Part shown: one piece after another, positions 45,442-54,822 of the stretch
How positions within the stretch are numbered: the first letter of the stretch is position 1
How the letters are laid out: the number at the start of each line of letters is the position of its first letter
Origin: Jatrophihabitans sp.
Lineage (GTDB): Bacteria > Actinomycetota > Actinomycetes > Mycobacteriales > Jatrophihabitantaceae
DNA: 64,000 nt
NCBI GenBank assembly: GCA_036389035.1
Contig: DASVQQ010000040.1
Location: 1-64,000 of the forward strand
Direction of reading: 5' to 3'
The notes under the pieces: model-generated
Seen by the model: only the letters and a program-made list of their open reading frames with translations
Database searches by the model: none
Told to the model about the DNA's origin: nothing
Made by a program: the position numbers and the translations under genes

Positions 45442-46131
45442 TCAGCGGCCGATTCCGTAGACGCCGCGGTTCTGGTCGCGGACGACGTGGCCCAGTTCGA
45501 GTTCGATCACCCGGCGGCGCATGGCGTCGACGATGTTGTTGTCATGGGTGGCCATCACCACCGTGGTGCCCTTGCGATTGATCCGCTCCAGCAGGCCCAT
45601 GATGCCCTGGCTGGTGTCCGGGTCCAGGTTTCCGGTCGGCTCGTCGGCCAGCAGCACCAGCGGCCGGTTGACGAACGCCCGGGCGATCGCGACCCGCTGC
45701 TGCTCGCCGCCGGACAGCTCGTTCGGATAGCGGTGCGCCTTGCCCTGCAGGCCCACCATCTCCAGCACCTCGGGGACCGAGCGGGTGATCGCGCGCTGGG
45801 ACTTGTTGATCACTTCCAGGGCGAAGGCGACGTTTTCGAAGACGGTCTTCTTCTCCAGCAGCCGGAAGTCCTGGAAGACGCAGCCGATCCCGCGGCGCAG
45901 CTCAGGAACCTTGCGCGCGGGCAGCTTGGCGATGTCCTTGCCGTTGACGATGACGCTGCCCTTGGTGGGCACGTCCTCGCGCAGCAGCAACCGCAGCACC
46001 GAGGACTTGCCCGAGCCCGAGGCGCCGATCAGGAAGACGAACTCGCCCTTGTCGATGTCGAGGGAAACGTCGTCCAGGGCTGGGCGGGTGCTGGCGGCGT
46101 AGATCTTGGTGACGTTCTGGAGCGCGATCAC
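45442..46131 (-). CDS. ftsE: Cell division ATP-binding protein FtsE
   Basis: 229 residues from GTG 46131. Walker [10 protein letters not shown] near residue 36, Q-loop [16 protein letters not shown] typical of FtsE, signature [14 protein letters not shown], Walker [12 protein letters not shown], and H-loop ATHD. Soluble partner of FtsX at the septum. The gene is followed downstream by ftsX, smpB and ssrA on the same strand. Confidence 0.96.
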   Translation of the reverse strand: MIALQNVTKIYAASTRPALDDVSLDIDKGEFVFLIGASGSGKSSVLRLLLREDVPTKGSVIVNGKDIAKLPARKVPELRRGIGCVFQDFRLLEKKTVFENVAFALEVINKSQRAITRSVPEVLEMVGLQGKAHRYPNELSGGEQQRVAIARAFVNRPLVLLADEPTGNLDPDTSQGIMGLLERINRKGTTVVMATHDNNIVDAMRRRVIELELGHVVRDQNRGVYGIGR

Positions 46132-46204
46132 GGGGGATGATCCTACCTTGGCAGGACTGGCCGCCCGGTTTAGCGCGATTGCGGGTCGTGGGTCAGTTTC
46201 AGCG

Positions 46205-47020
46205 TTATGCCGAGCGCAGGCGTGCGGTGGTCCGGTAAGCGGCCGGGCTGAGCGGCCGGTTGAACCTCTCCGGGGTGGCGCCGGGCGGGTGCTCGTCGAA
46301 CAGCATCAGCAGGACCGGCGGGTCCAGCAGGCACCTCGGACGCAGCCAGATGTCAGCTTCGGCGACGGCGCCGCTCTGCACCGAGACCAGTCCGTGGGTT
46401 CCCACCGCGCCGGCCTGTCCCCACTCCGCGTAGGCCTCGACGGACCGCCTCGACTGGGGACCGGTGCACGCCATCACGTACCACTCACCTTCGGGCACGT
46501 TCGGCAGGACGTAGCTGTCGCCGCTCTCGACGAAGGTGAAGCTGACCGGTCGGCCTTCGAGGATCCGCTTGGGGAAGGCGCCGACGAAGGTGTGCGACGG
46601 TGACGCGGGCGGGTCGTACCGCAGGCGCCCGGTGATGGTGCCTGCCGCCCGGTCCGAGGAGGGGTTGTCGAACAGCACGTGCGGAATCACGTTGTTGTGG
46701 CGGCGGTAGTGCGACGGTGACAGGCCGACGCTCTTGCTGAACCGGGTGCTGAAGGTGCCGACGCTGCTGTAGCCCACCAGGACGCTGATGTCAGCGACGT
46801 TCCACCTGGTGGACACCAGCAGTTGCTTCGCCTTCTGCAGCCGCAATGCCGACAGGAACCGGCCCGGAGAAACACCGGTGACCTCTTGAAAGATCCTGGT
46901 GAAATGAAACTTGCTGAACATCGCCGAGTTTGCCATGTCATCAATGGTGAAATAGTCACCGAGATTCTCGTGCATCATACGAATAGCGCGTTCTGCCGCG
47001 AGCTTGGTCGTGGACGCCAT
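46205..47020 (-). CDS. AraC-family regulator with N-terminal DNA-binding domain
   Basis: 271 residues from ATG 47020, 6 nt after GAGGGGG. The AraC double helix-turn-helix is at residues 8-108 ([21 protein letters not shown] and [21 protein letters not shown]). This placement is the reverse of most AraC proteins. The C-terminal ~160 residues include [22 protein letters not shown] and may be a beta-sandwich ligand domain; I do not recognise it. No target is apparent. Confidence 0.83.
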   Translation of the reverse strand: MASTTKLAAERAIRMMHENLGDYFTIDDMANSAMFSKFHFTRIFQEVTGVSPGRFLSALRLQKAKQLLVSTRWNVADISVLVGYSSVGTFSTRFSKSVGLSPSHYRRHNNVIPHVLFDNPSSDRAAGTITGRLRYDPPASPSHTFVGAFPKRILEGRPVSFTFVESGDSYVLPNVPEGEWYVMACTGPQSRRSVEAYAEWGQAGAVGTHGLVSVQSGAVAEADIWLRPRCLLDPPVLLMLFDEHPPGATPERFNRPLSPAAYRTTARLRSA

Positions 47021-47521
47021 TGATCGCCCCCTCGGGGTTCTGGGTAGTAGCCGGGCAGCGGCAAGTGCCGGAGTGCAGACCTCCGGGCAAGCCGAAAACA
47101 TGGTGGGACGCGATCGCGATCACGCTGACCAACGTGGCTGGTCAGGGATTGGCTTTATATCTTCGACATATCCGTGAATGCGATGAGACGATGGTGGCAC
47201 CTCGCCGCGGTTCGCGACTCTCCGACAGTGCGCGCCTGAAAGTCAGCTCGGTCTCACTCTTCGATAGTGCGCAGCCGGCGGCTGCTCGACAGCTACGGTG
47301 ACTCCGCCGCATGCTGCTGGCACCCCGAAAGTCATCGCGGCGTCCTCATTGCCGGAACGGGGAGCACGTCACGAGTTGGCCTCGGCAATAGATTGTCGTG
47401 ACGATATGACGCGGGGTCCGGTCATGGCCGGAAAGAAGCCGCCCGACGGCTCCACATTGCAGGCCGATCACTATTTCTCGGTGCGGGCGGCAATTCGGCC
47501 GCGTTAGCGCATTATCCTTTT
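47021..47521. promoter_or_regulatory. Gene-free 500-bp region upstream of AraC and lipoprotein genes
   Basis: The two short frames here lack start signals and coding character. It holds an AT-richer block CTTTATATCTTCGACATATCC (47149-47170). It also holds a direct repeat CGACAGTGCGC / CGATAGTGCGC (near 47222 and 47262). These could be regulator sites, but nothing is certain. Confidence 0.4.
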
Positions 47522-48559
47522 ATGAGACTTCGCACGACGGTCGTGACCGCACTGTCGCTGTGCCTGGTGGCGACCGGGTGCGCCGGCGCGCAGACCGCCC
47601 GATCCGGCGCGAGCGGCTCGCCGCAGGCCGCGTCCGGCGCCCCCTCGTCCGCTGCCCCGGACTACGAAGCCCAGTACCGGGCCGGACGCGCGGACGCCGA
47701 GAGTGCGGCCCGGAAGCTGCTCGCGCTGGCTGAGGTCCCGCCGGGCTCGGTGGAGCTCGCGACGGCTCCGGCTGCCCTGTCCGGCCCGGCGCTGGGCTCG
47801 ACCGTGGCCCCCACCAACGTCGACCTGGCCAGGTACTGGCGGGTGCCGTTGTCGTTCCCGGCACTCGATGCCTACGTCAAGCAGCACCCACCGGCCGGCT
47901 TGTCGCAGTCGGGCAACATGAGCCGGGGTTCCGGGACCCCTTACACGACCCTCGGCTACAGCTGGCATGGCGCCGGCGGTTCATCGTCCAACGGTGAGCT
48001 GCACATCGGGCTGGCCGCGATCGGCGACGCGTCGGCGGCCGGTAAGGCGAGCTACCTGCGGGTCGACGCCCTCACCTCGTGGCTGGACCCGCGCCCGCGA
48101 CCCGACAAGGCCGTCGGCGCGCGGATGCGGATCGAGGCCGGTGACCGCTGCCCCGCTGAGAACAAGGACATGGTCGGCGTCCGCAACGAAGGCAAGGACC
48201 TCGACCACAACCTGGCGCCGGCCGACAAGCCGAACGCCGGACTGCTGTGCTCCTACGCCGGCATGTACGGCGACGCCTTGGCGCTGTCGCTCGAGCGCGT
48301 CCTGACGGCCGCCGACGCCGCCCGCATCGCCGAGGCCGCGCACCGGGTGTCGCTCAGCCACTACGACGCCCTGCACACAAGTCTTGGGATGCGCGACCGC
48401 TCGGTGACCGTGCTGGTGCTGCAGTATCCGAACCGCCCGGCAGTGAACCTCTGGCTTCCCTCGACCAGCCGTAGTGTGACGTCGAACGGTCATATCGTCG
48501 CGACGGACCTGCTCAGCCTCGGCAAGCTGCGCGATGTCGTGAACCAGCTCAGCCGGTGA
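47522..48559 (+). CDS. Putative lipoprotein of unknown function
   Basis: 345 residues. The N-terminal signal MRLRTTVVTALSLCLVATGC has a lipobox with Cys20, then a Ser/Ala/Gly-rich linker. The exported domain contains two further Cys (DRCPAENKD and LLCSYAGMYG), which may pair. No family recognised. No ribosome-binding site precedes the ATG, so the transcript may be leaderless or near so. The TGA stop sits in a 16-bp tandem repeat. Confidence 0.75.
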   Translation: MRLRTTVVTALSLCLVATGCAGAQTARSGASGSPQAASGAPSSAAPDYEAQYRAGRADAESAARKLLALAEVPPGSVELATAPAALSGPALGSTVAPTNVDLARYWRVPLSFPALDAYVKQHPPAGLSQSGNMSRGSGTPYTTLGYSWHGAGGSSSNGELHIGLAAIGDASAAGKASYLRVDALTSWLDPRPRPDKAVGARMRIEAGDRCPAENKDMVGVRNEGKDLDHNLAPADKPNAGLLCSYAGMYGDALALSLERVLTAADAARIAEAAHRVSLSHYDALHTSLGMRDRSVTVLVLQYPNRPAVNLWLPSTSRSVTSNGHIVATDLLSLGKLRDVVNQLSR

Positions 48560-48582
48560 CCAGCACAGCCGGTGACCAGCAC
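48551..48582. repeat. Two exact 16-bp tandem repeats at the lipoprotein stop
   Basis: AGCCGGTGACCAGCAC at 48551-48566 and 48567-48582, followed by a partial AGCGGTTCG. The first contains the TGA stop (48557-48559). Confidence 0.95.
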
Positions 48583-48602
48583 AGCGGTTCGAAGCTCAGC
48601 GG

Positions 48603-49562
48603 CTAGCGGTCGGCGAACCGGTCGAGCGCTTCGAGCGCCGCCGCTCGCTTGCTGGCGCTGCCCTGGTGCCCGGCGTCGGCCAGCGCGATCAGCCGCGCGT
48701 CCGGCCAGGCCTGCGCCAGCTCCCAGGCGGTGTCCAGCGGGCAGCTCAGGTCCAGGCGGCCGTGGATGAGGACACCGGGAATGCCAGCGAGGCGGTCGGC
48801 GTCGCGGATCAGCTGCCCCTCCTCCAGCCAGGCGTCATGGGCGACGTAGTGCGCGCAGATCCGGACGAGGGCCAGCAGCGCGTCGGAGGCTCGGTCGCTG
48901 TACAGGTTCGGCTTGGCGTTGGGCTCCAGCGACAGCACCGCGTCCTCCCAGCGGCACCAGTCCCGAGCGGCCTTCTCCCGCACGGCCCGGTCAGAGCTCT
49001 CCATCAGCCACGAATAGCCCACGGCGAGGTTGCCGTCCCGGTACTCCGGGGCGACGCCGGACTCGAACCGCTGGAACTCCTCGGGAAAGAACCGGGCCAC
49101 GCCGCGGTAGAGCCACTCGGCCTCCCAGCGCCGGCCGGTGGTGATCGCCGACAGCACGATCTCGCTGACCCGGTCCGGGTGCCGCTGCGCGTAGGCCAGG
49201 GCGAGGGTCGATCCCCATGAGCCGCCGCTGAGCAGCCAGCGGTCGATGCCCAGGTGCTCGCGCAGCGCCTCCAGGTCGGCGACCAGGTGCCAGGTGGTGT
49301 TGACGCTCATGTCGGCCGCCGGGTCGCTGGCGTGCGGGGTGCTGCGGCCGCTGCCGCGCTGGTCCAAGAGCACCACCCGGTAGCGGGCCGGATCGAAGCC
49401 GCGGACCATTCCGGGGGCAGCGCCGGTTCCCGGCCCGCCGTGCAGCATCACGGCCGGCTTGCCGTCGGGGTTGCCGAAACTCTGCCAGAAGATCCGGTTG
49501 CCGTCGCCGACGTCGAGCAGGCCCTCGTCGGTCGGCTCGGGCTGCGGGTACAGGTCGGTCAT
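48603..49562 (-). CDS. Prolyl aminopeptidase (proline iminopeptidase)
   Basis: 319 residues of alpha/beta-hydrolase fold peptidase that removes N-terminal proline. Features are HGGPGTGAAPGMVRGFDP, DQRGSGRSTPHA, nucleophile GGSWGSTLALAYAQ, the acid in HGRLDLSCP, and His in DAGHQGS. The start at 49562 gives the usual length; the 17 residues upstream lie in prfB. It follows prfB by 7 bp on the same strand, so the two are co-transcribed. Confidence 0.93.
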   Translation of the reverse strand: MTDLYPQPEPTDEGLLDVGDGNRIFWQSFGNPDGKPAVMLHGGPGTGAAPGMVRGFDPARYRVVLLDQRGSGRSTPHASDPAADMSVNTTWHLVADLEALREHLGIDRWLLSGGSWGSTLALAYAQRHPDRVSEIVLSAITTGRRWEAEWLYRGVARFFPEEFQRFESGVAPEYRDGNLAVGYSWLMESSDRAVREKAARDWCRWEDAVLSLEPNAKPNLYSDRASDALLALVRICAHYVAHDAWLEEGQLIRDADRLAGIPGVLIHGRLDLSCPLDTAWELAQAWPDARLIALADAGHQGSASKRAAALEALDRFADR

Positions 49563-49569
49563 CGGCAGC

Positions 49570-50661
49570 TCAGGCCGAGCGGCGCCAGCGGATGCCGGCC
49601 TCGATGAAGTCATCGATGTCGCCGTCCAGCACCGCCGAGGGGTTGCCGACCTCGTGCTCGGTGCGCAGGTCCTTGACCATCTGGTACGGGTGCAGGACGT
49701 AGGAGCGCATCTGGTTACCCCAGCTGTTGCCGGCGTCCTTCAGGTCGTCCATCGCCGCCTTCTCCTGCTCGCGGCGGCGCTCCAGCAGCTTGGCCTGCAG
49801 CACCGCCATCGCCGAGGCGCGGTTCTGGATCTGGCTGCGCTCGTTCTGGCAGCTGACCACGATGCCGGTCGGCAGGTGGGTCAGCCGGACCGCCGAGTCG
49901 GTGGTGTTGACGCCCTGGCCGCCGGGGCCGGATGAGCGGTAGACGTCGACCCGCAGCTCGTCGTCCGGGATCTCGACGTGGTCGGAGGACTCCACCACCG
50001 GCAGCACCTCGACCCCGGCGAAGCTGGTCTGGCGACGGCCCTGGTTGTCGAACGGGCTGATCCGCACCAGCCGGTGGGTGCCCTGCTCGACCGATAGCGT
50101 TCCGTAGGCGTAGGGCGCCTTGACTCCGAAGGTGGTCGACTTGATGCCGGCCTCCTCGGCGTAGGAGGTGTCATAGACCTCGGTCGCGTAGTTGTGCCGT
50201 TCAGCCCAGCGCAGGTACATCCGCATCAGCATCTCGGCGAAGTCGGCGGCGTCGACCCCGCCGGCCTCGGACCGGATCGTCACCAGCGCCTCGCGGGCGT
50301 CGTACTTGCCCGACAGCAGGGTCTGCACCTCGAGCTCGCCGATGGCCTTGGTCAGCTTGATCAGCTCGGCCTCGACCTCGGCACGCGAGTCCGGGTCGTT
50401 CTCGGTCTCGGCCATCTCCCAGAGCAGCTCGGCGTCATCGACCCGGCTGCGCAGCTCCTCGACCCGGCGGATCTGGCCCTGGGTGTGGCTGAGCTTGGAG
50501 GTCACCTTCTGGGCGTTCTCCGGGTCGTTCCACAGCTCGGGGTCCGAAGCCTGCCGCTCCAGCTCGGCGGCCTGGTCGCGCAATGTGGGCACGTCGAGAA
50601 CTGCTTCGATGCTGGTCAGGGTTGCCGAGAGCTCTTTCAGCTCGGCGGGTACGTCGGTCAC
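49570..50661 (-). CDS. prfB: Peptide chain release factor 2
   Basis: 363 residues from GTG 50661. GGQ motif is in [17 protein letters not shown], and the RF2 anticodon tripeptide SPF in [15 protein letters not shown]2 terminates at UGA and UAA. The gene is one continuous frame, without the +1 frameshift site found in many bacteria. If the organism uses selenocysteine, RF2 competes with Sec insertion at UGA codons. Confidence 0.97.
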   Translation of the reverse strand: MTDVPAELKELSATLTSIEAVLDVPTLRDQAAELERQASDPELWNDPENAQKVTSKLSHTQGQIRRVEELRSRVDDAELLWEMAETENDPDSRAEVEAELIKLTKAIGELEVQTLLSGKYDAREALVTIRSEAGGVDAADFAEMLMRMYLRWAERHNYATEVYDTSYAEEAGIKSTTFGVKAPYAYGTLSVEQGTHRLVRISPFDNQGRRQTSFAGVEVLPVVESSDHVEIPDDELRVDVYRSSGPGGQGVNTTDSAVRLTHLPTGIVVSCQNERSQIQNRASAMAVLQAKLLERRREQEKAAMDDLKDAGNSWGNQMRSYVLHPYQMVKDLRTEHEVGNPSAVLDGDIDDFIEAGIRWRRSA

Positions 50662-50939
50662 AGCAGTTCAGCCTACTGGCTCGGCCCGAGCGGGCCTGGT
50701 CCAAGCCCGTCCAGCTCAGCGTGGCCGGGCCTCCCAGCTTCAAGCAGCAGCCGCGTTCGGGAGCGGGCGTCGCGCGTCGGGAGCCCTGCGTGCTCGCCGC
50801 AGACAAGTGAGCAACCTGGAAGTGCTGAAAACCGCACGAACGCGCACCCAATGCATTCACTGCTCGCAGCGAGAGTTCAACGGGCCTGACCACGACCGAG
50901 GAGGGGCCCTCTGGTCGCGCGAGCGTCAGCCAGCTATTA

Positions 50940-50955
50940 TCGAACAAATGTTCGA
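50940..50955 (+). promoter_or_regulatory. LexA (SOS) box
   Basis: TCGAACAAATGTTCGA is a perfect inverted repeat matching the actinobacterial TCGAAC-N4-GTTCGA operator. It overlaps a -10-like TATTAT (50935-50940) and ends 31 bp before the ATG of the next gene. Confidence 0.8.
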
Positions 50956-50986
50956 ACAACTCTTGCAGTCACCGCCGGGGTGAATC

Positions 50987-51286
50987 ATGCACAGCTCAGA
51001 TCTACCGGCCTACGGGGCGGTGCGCTACTGCCCGGCCGGGCACTGGCAGCCCGATCCGGGCCTGCCACCGCTCGGCTCCCCTCAGCCGACGGCCACCTTT
51101 CGGGTCCGGCGCGACGCCCGCAAGCTGGAACTGAACGGTCAGCTGACCGAATGGCCGGCTGAGCAGCTGTTCATCCGCAGGTGCACCACCGTGGTGCGGA
51201 CCGAGGACCCCAACACCGGACGAGCCGTGTCGATCCTGTGCGGCCAGGAGTGGGTGGAGTCGACGGAGGGGTCCAGGGACTACTGA
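50987..51286 (+). CDS. 99-residue protein under likely SOS control
   Basis: Soluble small protein, not recognised. It starts at ATG 50987 after GCCGGGGTGAATC. Cys at residues 15, 66 and 85 and a core RKLELNGQLTEWPAEQLFIRR are the main features. The LexA box upstream implies damage-induced expression. It runs opposite to prfB (divergent) and converges on the GAF-ANTAR gene through a four-unit repeat. Possible roles such as division inhibitor or mutasome accessory are untested. Confidence 0.75.
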   Translation: MHSSDLPAYGAVRYCPAGHWQPDPGLPPLGSPQPTATFRVRRDARKLELNGQLTEWPAEQLFIRRCTTVVRTEDPNTGRAVSILCGQEWVESTEGSRDY

Positions 51287-51294
51287 ACGCCGCG

Positions 51295-51357
51295 GTTCAG
51301 CTCGCCCTCGGCTCAGCTCGCTCCTCGGCTCAGCTCGCCGACGGCTCAGCTCGTCGG
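51295..51357. repeat. 16-17-bp tandem array at the GAF-ANTAR stop
   Basis: GGCTCAGCTCGCCNNC units with TCAGCTCG at 51297, 51313, 51330 and 51346. The last TCA is the complement of the GAF-ANTAR stop. Confidence 0.9.
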
Positions 51358-52083
51358 CGAGGACGTGGACAGCGCCCCACCCGGAACGAAACGGGGAAGC
51401 TCACCGCTCTCGATGACATCCAGGGCGACCAGGTGCAGCTTGCAGTGGATGTGCTGGCTGGTGATGCGCAAGGCGTCGAAGGCCTCTTGCTTGGTGACCA
51501 GCTTGGACGCCATCAGGATGCCGATGGCGACCCCGATGTCGCGATTGGTCTCCAGTGCGGCCCGCAGGTGCTGGTTCTGCTCGCGCTCAGCGACCGTTGT
51601 CAGGGCGACCGCGCAATGCGTGGCGAGATCATCGAGCGCAGCCAACTCCGTGTCGGCGAACGCGGCAGGCTTTCGTGAATAGAGGTTGAGCGCGCCGATC
51701 GTGTCCGAATCCTCGAGGAACAGCCGGTGCGACATCATGCTGACAACCTCGGTCTTGGCGGTGACCTCGCTGCCGAAGACGGGCCAGCGGTCATCGGCGC
51801 CGAGGTCGTCCGAGCGGAAGACGTGGTGTTGTTCCAACGCCTGCAGGCACGGCCCTTCCTTGGTCCGGTACTGGATGGCGTCGACCTTCAGCGGCAGCTC
51901 CCCTGTCGAGGCGACCGTCTGATAGCGCTCCGCGCCGCGCTTGACCGTGATGGCCGCGTATTCGGCGGCGGGGATGATGGCTGCCGTGCGCTCGACGATG
52001 GCCTGCAGGGTGGCCGTCAGCGTCGGCTGGGTGGCGAGCTCGCGGGCCAGTGCGGCGAAGCTCTGGGTTCGGGTGAAAGGCAT
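51346..52083 (-). CDS. GAF-ANTAR domain regulator
   Basis: 245 residues from ATG 52083. A GAF domain (about 15-165) with FAALARELATQPTLTATLQAI and TIGALNLYSRKPAAF is followed by an ANTAR RNA-binding three-helix domain, RDIGVAIGILMASKLVTKQEAFDALRITSQ. ANTAR proteins antiterminate transcription at two-hairpin RNA leaders. The signal and the target RNA are unknown. It is transcribed like the Tad operon upstream but 150 bp separate them. Confidence 0.9.
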   Translation of the reverse strand: MPFTRTQSFAALARELATQPTLTATLQAIVERTAAIIPAAEYAAITVKRGAERYQTVASTGELPLKVDAIQYRTKEGPCLQALEQHHVFRSDDLGADDRWPVFGSEVTAKTEVVSMMSHRLFLEDSDTIGALNLYSRKPAAFADTELAALDDLATHCAVALTTVAEREQNQHLRAALETNRDIGVAIGILMASKLVTKQEAFDALRITSQHIHCKLHLVALDVIESGELPRFVPGGALSTSSPTS

Positions 52084-52233
52084 TTCGAGGTCCGTTCGCG
52101 GCAGTCGTCGCTCATAAGCGCGAGACCCGGCTGTCGGAGTCGAAAGCGTTATCAGCATACCTCTTGACAAGGTAAACATCCAAACACCGTCCGTAACCGA
52201 AAACGAGGTTATCGGCCGGTTCGAGCGGCGTGA

Positions 52234-52695
52234 TCACTGGACGAAGCCCTGGGCCTGGGAGCGGGCCCGCTGGTCGATGCCGTCCGGGTGGCCGATGAGG
52301 CCGGCGAAGGCGAGTTCGGTGTGCGCGTGGCAGTCGGCCAGCACGGTGCTGCCGTCGGCGGCGAGCGTGGCCTGCACCAGCACCTCGGTACGCCCGGAAT
52401 CCGCGGCGAGATAATCCTGCACTGCCGCCTGCACCGCGGCCAGCGGCAGCGTGCTGGTCAGCTCCCTGGTCCTGGCGGCCGGGCCGTCGATCGCGTTCGC
52501 TCCGGCCACCGCCGCGCCGTCGCAGACACTCTGCAGGTCGCGCTGCTGGGTGAAGGCGTCACTGGCCATCACGGCTGCCGCGACTACTAATAACCCGATC
52601 AGGAAGAACCCGAGGATCAGCGGGATGGTGGAGCCCCGGTCGTCCCTGAATGCCGGGTGACCGGGTGGCCGATCGCGCAGTACCAGCCGGCTCAT
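52234..52695 (-). CDS. TadG-like pseudopilin-type protein
   Basis: 153 residues. An N-terminal hydrophobic helix after DDRGSTIPLILGFFLIGLL has the TadE/TadG prepilin look with Gly-Ser-Thr at the cleavage region, followed by a short exported domain with two Cys (VCDGAA, ADCHAH). It is the last gene of the tad operon, overlapping its neighbour by 4 bp. Shorter than TadG of proteobacteria and lacking a von Willebrand domain. Confidence 0.78.
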   Translation of the reverse strand: MSRLVLRDRPPGHPAFRDDRGSTIPLILGFFLIGLLVVAAAVMASDAFTQQRDLQSVCDGAAVAGANAIDGPAARTRELTSTLPLAAVQAAVQDYLAADSGRTEVLVQATLAADGSTVLADCHAHTELAFAGLIGHPDGIDQRARSQAQGFVQ

Positions 52696-53177
52696 CGGGC
52701 GATGATCCGGAAGTCGTCGACGTGCACCAGGTAGCGGCCGATGACCGTCACGCCGCGTCCGGACAGCAGGGTGGGGATCGCCGGCAGCGGCTGATGCCTG
52801 ATCACGCAGATCGCGAACACCGATGCCGGGGCCAGCGACGGCGCCGTGGCCGGGCCTTGGCAGTCCGCTCCCGCTTCGACGTAGCGCAACTCCACATCGG
52901 CCGAGGTCAGGCCCTGACCGCGCAGGGCGGCTCGCAGCGCGGCCTGGGCCCGAACCTCGGCCTGGCCGGCCGTGGTCGACGTCGCGATCGCCCGTCCGAC
53001 GTCACGAGCGGCGTTGGTGGTGGCCAACCGGGCGCGCTGCACCACTGCCACAGCCACGATCAGGTAGATCAGCGGCACCAGCACCAGCACCGCCACGAAG
53101 ACGAACTCGATGATCGCGCTGGCCTGCTCGCCCGAGCGCCGCAGCTGTTTGCACCGTTGAGACAGGGGCAATCTCAT
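52692..53177 (-). CDS. TadE-family pseudopilin 2
   Basis: 161 residues. The TadE signature is in SAIIEFVFVAVLVLVPLIYL (a Glu five residues into the hydrophobic stretch). The exported part contains DCQGPATAP and ICVIRHQ, a probable disulfide pair. It overlaps the neighbouring genes by 4 bp on both sides. Minor pilin assembled by the Tad machine. Confidence 0.83.
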   Translation of the reverse strand: MRLPLSQRCKQLRRSGEQASAIIEFVFVAVLVLVPLIYLIVAVAVVQRARLATTNAARDVGRAIATSTTAGQAEVRAQAALRAALRGQGLTSADVELRYVEAGADCQGPATAPSLAPASVFAICVIRHQPLPAIPTLLSGRGVTVIGRYLVHVDDFRIIAR

Positions 53178-53590
53178 GGGTCGTCCTTGAGGGACTGCCC
53201 GCTCACGTCAACTGTGACCAGCGCGCCGATCGGCAGGAAGACCGACCTGATCGTCCCGCGGCACCGCACCTCGGCGGTCACCAGGCCACTTCCGTCCTCG
53301 GCCACCAAGCCGCCGGCGCAGGGCAACCGCCGAGCCATCCCGGGGCTCAGCGCCTGGGCCAGCAACGAAGCGGCGCGCTCAGCACCGGCCTGCGCCGGCA
53401 CACCCGCGTTCGCGGCGTAGCGGGCGCCGTCAGCAGCCGCCGCCGACGCCACCGACCGGACGTAGAACACCGCCGCGACCTGCAGCACCGCGAACAGCAG
53501 CATCACCAGCAGCACCGACATCAGACAGAACTCGACGACCGCGGACCCGCGGTCGTCGATCAGCACCCGAGGTCGCCGGCGGCCAGCCAC
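53174..53590 (-). CDS. TadE-family pseudopilin 1
   Basis: 138 residues from GTG 53590. DDRGSAVVEFCLMSVLLVMLL is the TadE motif with conserved Glu, followed by AVFYVRSVASAAAADGARYAAN typical of the family, and a compact domain with two Cys (LPCAGG, VRCRG). The gene starts 4 bp upstream of the Flp-like gene's stop boundary and is part of the same operon. Confidence 0.85.
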   Translation of the reverse strand: MAGRRRPRVLIDDRGSAVVEFCLMSVLLVMLLFAVLQVAAVFYVRSVASAAAADGARYAANAGVPAQAGAERAASLLAQALSPGMARRLPCAGGLVAEDGSGLVTAEVRCRGTIRSVFLPIGALVTVDVSGQSLKDDP

Positions 53591-53594
53591 CGCC

Positions 53595-53819
53595 TCAGTT
53601 GCCGGTCTCGCCGGTCACCGAGTCGATCGCGTTGCTGACGGCATCGGTGATCTTGGCCTTGAACACGCCGAAGATCACCACCACCAGGCCCGCCGACATC
53701 ACCGTGACCATCACCCAGCCGGGCACGTCGCCGCGCGCGGAGTCCGCACCCCGAAGCCGGCGCTGCGCCCGCAGGTAACCGTTGCCGAACCAGGCGGCCA
53801 GCAACTGTGCCTGAACCAT
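53595..53819 (-). CDS. Small Flp-like pilin
   Basis: 74 residues from ATG 53819 (preceded by GGGGAACGGAAG; ATG 53837 is an alternative). A basic, hydrophilic leader ends near GDVPGWVM, followed by the hydrophobic helix VTVMSAGLVVVIFGVFKAKI and a short tail ending SNAIDSVTGETGN. It has the small size and position of the Flp pilin between tadC and tadE in actinobacteria. It is probably the major subunit. Confidence 0.75.
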   Translation of the reverse strand: MVQAQLLAAWFGNGYLRAQRRLRGADSARGDVPGWVMVTVMSAGLVVVIFGVFKAKITDAVSNAIDSVTGETGN

Positions 53820-53877
53820 CTTCCGTTCCCCTTCCATCGGCTCGCACGCGCGTGCCGTTCGGTGTGTTGTCCAGCGG

Positions 53878-54822
53878 TTACTTGGTGAGCGAGACCAGCG
53901 TCAGCAGTCCTGGGTAGAGGGCGAACAGCACCGTCACCGGCAGGATCAGGAACACCACCGGCACCATCATCTGCAGCTCCTTGCGGCCGCCGGCCTCCAG
54001 CAGCGCCCGCTTGGAGAACTCCCGGACGTCGGTCGCCTGGGCGCGCAGCACGTCCGCCAGCGGCGTGCCCCGCTCGATGGCGACCAGCAGACCCTGGATG
54101 AACCTGCTGAACGGTTCCAGGGTGGTCCGTTCGGCCAGCTCGCCCAGCGCCCTGGTGATCGGCTTGCCGGCTCTGGCCTCGTTCAGCACGCCTTGCAGAT
54201 CTCGGGTCAGCTCGCCCCTGGTCAACCGGCAGACCCGCTGCATGGCATCGATCGGCGCCTCGCCCGCCAGCACTGCGAGGGCGAGCAGGTCAGCGATCAC
54301 CGGGAACTCGGCGAGCATGGCCCGTTCGCGTCGCTGCACCTGCTGGGTGAGCCACCAATCGCGAGCCAGCACTCCGCCGACCGCGCCGAGCAGCGCCGCC
54401 CCGGCGACCAGCACCGGGTCCAGGCCAGCGCGCAGGTAGGTCAGGCCGGCCAGGCTGACGGCGCCGCCGATCACGCCCAGGCCACCCCACACCACCTGTT
54501 CCATCCGGAAGTTCTCGACGTCGGCGGGCAGTCCTAGGCCGCCGAGCCTGCGGCGCACCGATGCCGAGCCGCCGACCATCCGGTCCAGCCAGTGGACCAG
54601 GCCAGCTGCTGCCGGGCCGAGCAGCCGCCGCACCACGTCCAGCGGCGGAGCCGGCCCAGCCGAACGAGCGAGCAGCCGGGACGGCGCCGGGGTGTCGGCG
54701 AGATAGGGCGCGATCCGGTCACTGAGCCGGATCGCTCGCATCGGCGGCGCCGAGCGGATCGCCAGCAGCGCGCCGAGCGCCGCCACCAGTCCGAGGACGG
54801 CGCCCAGCCACCAGCTGGTCAT
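53878..54822 (-). CDS. tadC: Tad secretion membrane platform protein TadC
   Basis: 314 residues from ATG 54822. GspF-like domain with helices near residues 5-25, 120-160 and 285-312. Characteristic stretches are LAEFPVIADLLALAVLAGEAP and FIQGLLVAIERGTPLADVLRAQA. It pairs with TadB in the inner-membrane platform moved by the TadA ATPase. Its start lies in a three-copy micro-repeat shared with the tadB stop. Confidence 0.9.
   Translation of the reverse strand: MTSWWLGAVLGLVAALGALLAIRSAPPMRAIRLSDRIAPYLADTPAPSRLLARSAGPAPPLDVVRRLLGPAAAGLVHWLDRMVGGSASVRRRLGGLGLPADVENFRMEQVVWGGLGVIGGAVSLAGLTYLRAGLDPVLVAGAALLGAVGGVLARDWWLTQQVQRRERAMLAEFPVIADLLALAVLAGEAPIDAMQRVCRLTRGELTRDLQGVLNEARAGKPITRALGELAERTTLEPFSRFIQGLLVAIERGTPLADVLRAQATDVREFSKRALLEAGGRKELQMMVPVVFLILPVTVLFALYPGLLTLVSLTK

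Noticed and set aside
47020-47507. Two short plus-strand frames upstream of the lipoprotein gene
   Set aside because: No ribosome-binding sites or family resemblance, and the codon pattern is not like the neighbouring genes.
49570-50661. Programmed +1 frameshift in prfB
   Set aside because: The gene is one continuous frame from GTG 50661 to the end with no in-frame TGA near residue 25.
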